From assembly GCF_000269985.1 (NCBI RefSeq), contig NC_016109.1:3038001-3102000 (forward strand): a stretch of DNA of 64,000 nucleotides. Reading direction: 5' to 3'. Source of the DNA: Kitasatospora setae KM-6054 (lineage in GTDB: Bacteria > Actinomycetota > Actinomycetes > Streptomycetales > Streptomycetaceae). Below are positions 63,070-64,000 of this stretch, piece after piece. The number at the start of each line of letters is the position of its first letter. The stretch's first letter is position 1. The translations under genes and the position numbers were made by a program. The notes under the pieces are model-generated. The model was not told where the DNA came from and ran no database searches. It worked only from the letters and a program-made list of their open reading frames with translations.

Positions 63070-64000
63070 ATGTCCTCCCGCGAGAAGACCCCCGCCGAGA
63101 CCCCCGCCGCCCCCGCCGCCCCCGCCGCCCCCGCCGCCCCCGCTGCCGATCCCGCCGCCGTCGAGGCGGCCGAGGCGGCGGCCGCCGTCGACGTGCTGGT
63201 CCGCAACGGCCGCAAGGCGCTGCGCGAGTACGCCGGTTTCACCCAGGAGAAGGTGGACCGGATCGTGAAGAAGGCGTCGCTGGCGGCGCTGGCGGCGCAC
63301 ACCCGGCTGGCGGCGCTGGCGGTCGAGGAGACCGGGCGCGGCGTGTTCGAGGACAAGGCGGTGAAGAACGTCTTCGCCTGCGAGAACGTGACGCACTCGA
63401 TGGCGGGGATGAAGACCGTCGGCGTGGTCTCCCGCGACGAGATCGACGGGATCACCGAGATCGCCGAGCCGGTGGGCGTGGTCGCGGGCGTGACGCCGGT
63501 GACCAACCCGACCTCGACGACGATCTTCAAGGCGCTGATCGCGCTGAAGACCCGCAACCCGATCGTCTTCGGCTTCCACCCGGCGGCGCAGCGCTGCTCC
63601 GCGGAGGCGGCCCGGATCGTCCGGGACGCGGCGGTCGCGGCGGGCGCCCCGGCGCACTGCGTGCAGTGGATCGAGCGGCCGTCGATGGCGGCGACCGGTG
63701 CGCTGATGCGGCACGAGGACGTGGCGACGATCCTGGCGACCGGCGGCAACGGCATGGTGCGGGCGGCGTACTCGTGCGGGAAGCCGGCGCTGGGCGTCGG
63801 CGCGGGCAACGTGCCGGCGTACGTGGAGAAGAGCGCGGACCTGAAGCGCGCGGTGAACGACATCGTGCTGTCGAAGTCCTTCGACAACGGGATGATCTGC
63901 GCGTCCGAGCAGGCGGTGATCCTGGACGCCGAGGTGTACGGTCCGGCGCTGGCCGAGTTCCGGAAGCTGAAGGCGCACCTGGCGTCGGCGGAGGAGAAGG
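63070..64000 (+). CDS. adhE: Bifunctional aldehyde/alcohol dehydrogenase AdhE, N-terminal part (runs off right edge)
   Basis: The first 310 residues. An Ala/Pro-rich N-terminal extension (about 10-40) precedes the acylating acetaldehyde dehydrogenase domain: VLVRNGRKALREYAGFTQEKVD, EPVGVVAGVTPVTNPTSTTIFK, KALIALKTRNPIVFGFHP, GVGAGNVPAYVEKSAD, and the catalytic C277 in NGMICASEQ. AdhE converts acetyl-CoA to ethanol via acetaldehyde. The iron alcohol dehydrogenase half is not visible, so a single-domain acetaldehyde dehydrogenase remains possible. Confidence 0.88.
   Translation, partial: MSSREKTPAETPAAPAAPAAPAAPAADPAAVEAAEAAAAVDVLVRNGRKALREYAGFTQEKVDRIVKKASLAALAAHTRLAALAVEETGRGVFEDKAVKNVFACENVTHSMAGMKTVGVVSRDEIDGITEIAEPVGVVAGVTPVTNPTSTTIFKALIALKTRNPIVFGFHPAAQRCSAEAARIVRDAAVAAGAPAHCVQWIERPSMAATGALMRHEDVATILATGGNGMVRAAYSCGKPALGVGAGNVPAYVEKSADLKRAVNDIVLSKSFDNGMICASEQAVILDAEVYGPALAEFRKLKAHLASAEEK

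Overview
The window is very GC-rich actinobacterial DNA. SARP regulators, LLM flavin-dependent oxidoreductases, a modular type I PKS, a tricorn-type protease, a DasR-like operator and one TTA codon all point to Streptomycetaceae (Streptomyces or Kitasatospora). No mobile element or CRISPR array was seen.

Layout. 1-6.3 kb is housekeeping: lactate utilisation lutAB with a divergent GntR regulator, glucose-6-phosphate isomerase, a CPA1 Na+/H+ antiporter and tRNA-Lys(CTT). 6.3-21.3 kb holds a polyketide block: free ACP, a KS-AT-KR-ACP megasynthase, acyl-CoA ligase, LLM oxidoreductase, type II thioesterase, MFS exporter, two unusual KAS III-like proteins, a P450 and a SARP regulator. 21.4-41.0 kb holds a set matching the valanimycin (vlm) azoxy pathway: seryl-tRNA synthetase (VlmL role), permease, FabF/ACP/FabH, ferritin-like diiron protein (VlmB-like), flavin reductase (VlmR-like), small membrane protein (VlmO-like), SRPBCC protein, aminotransferase, flavin N-hydroxylase (VlmH-like), ALDH-family protein, MmgE/PrpD protein (VlmK-like), diacylglycerol-kinase-like protein (VlmJ-like), seryl-tRNA-dependent transferase (VlmA-like), a 48-aa protein, a fatty acid desaturase and an MFS transporter.

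The most striking element is at 36297-36823. Five near-identical tRNA-Ser-like genes (91 nt, 109-bp period, minus strand) sit between the VlmJ-like and VlmA-like genes. They have class II tRNA architecture and a G73 discriminator, but an 8-nt anticodon loop with no serine anticodon. Because VlmA uses seryl-tRNA as its substrate, and SerRS does not read the anticodon, I infer that these are non-translational seryl carriers dedicated to secondary metabolism.

41.2-53.8 kb holds an ACP, a second SARP, a probable RiPP cluster (precursor with a nitrile-hydratase-like leader, fused leader-binding/YcaO cyclodehydratase containing a TTA codon, SagB-type oxidoreductase), a two-component system, and a FAAL/acyl-CoA-dehydrogenase/ACP/PPTase operon. 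Ten promoters between 6.8 and 53.8 kb carry SARP-type boxes: short direct repeats at exactly 11-bp period, with a NANNNT hexamer exactly 8 nt after the last heptamer. They tie the polyketide block, the azoxy operon, the tRNA-like array, the desaturase, SagB and the FAAL operon into one apparent regulon. 54-64 kb returns to a secreted chitinase, a tricorn-like protease, a Lrp regulator, an LLM oxidoreductase, a deaminase, a sortase substrate, small proteins and the start of adhE.

Predicted product of the azoxy part: a fatty acyl chain (FabH/FabF/ACP) is reduced (ALDH-family) and transaminated to a fatty amine, then N-hydroxylated. It is seryl-transferred by VlmA, oxidised to azoxy by VlmB/VlmO, and finally phosphorylated and dehydrated (VlmJ/VlmK), giving an alkyl- or alkenyl-azoxy acrylate-like compound. 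This is inference from gene content.
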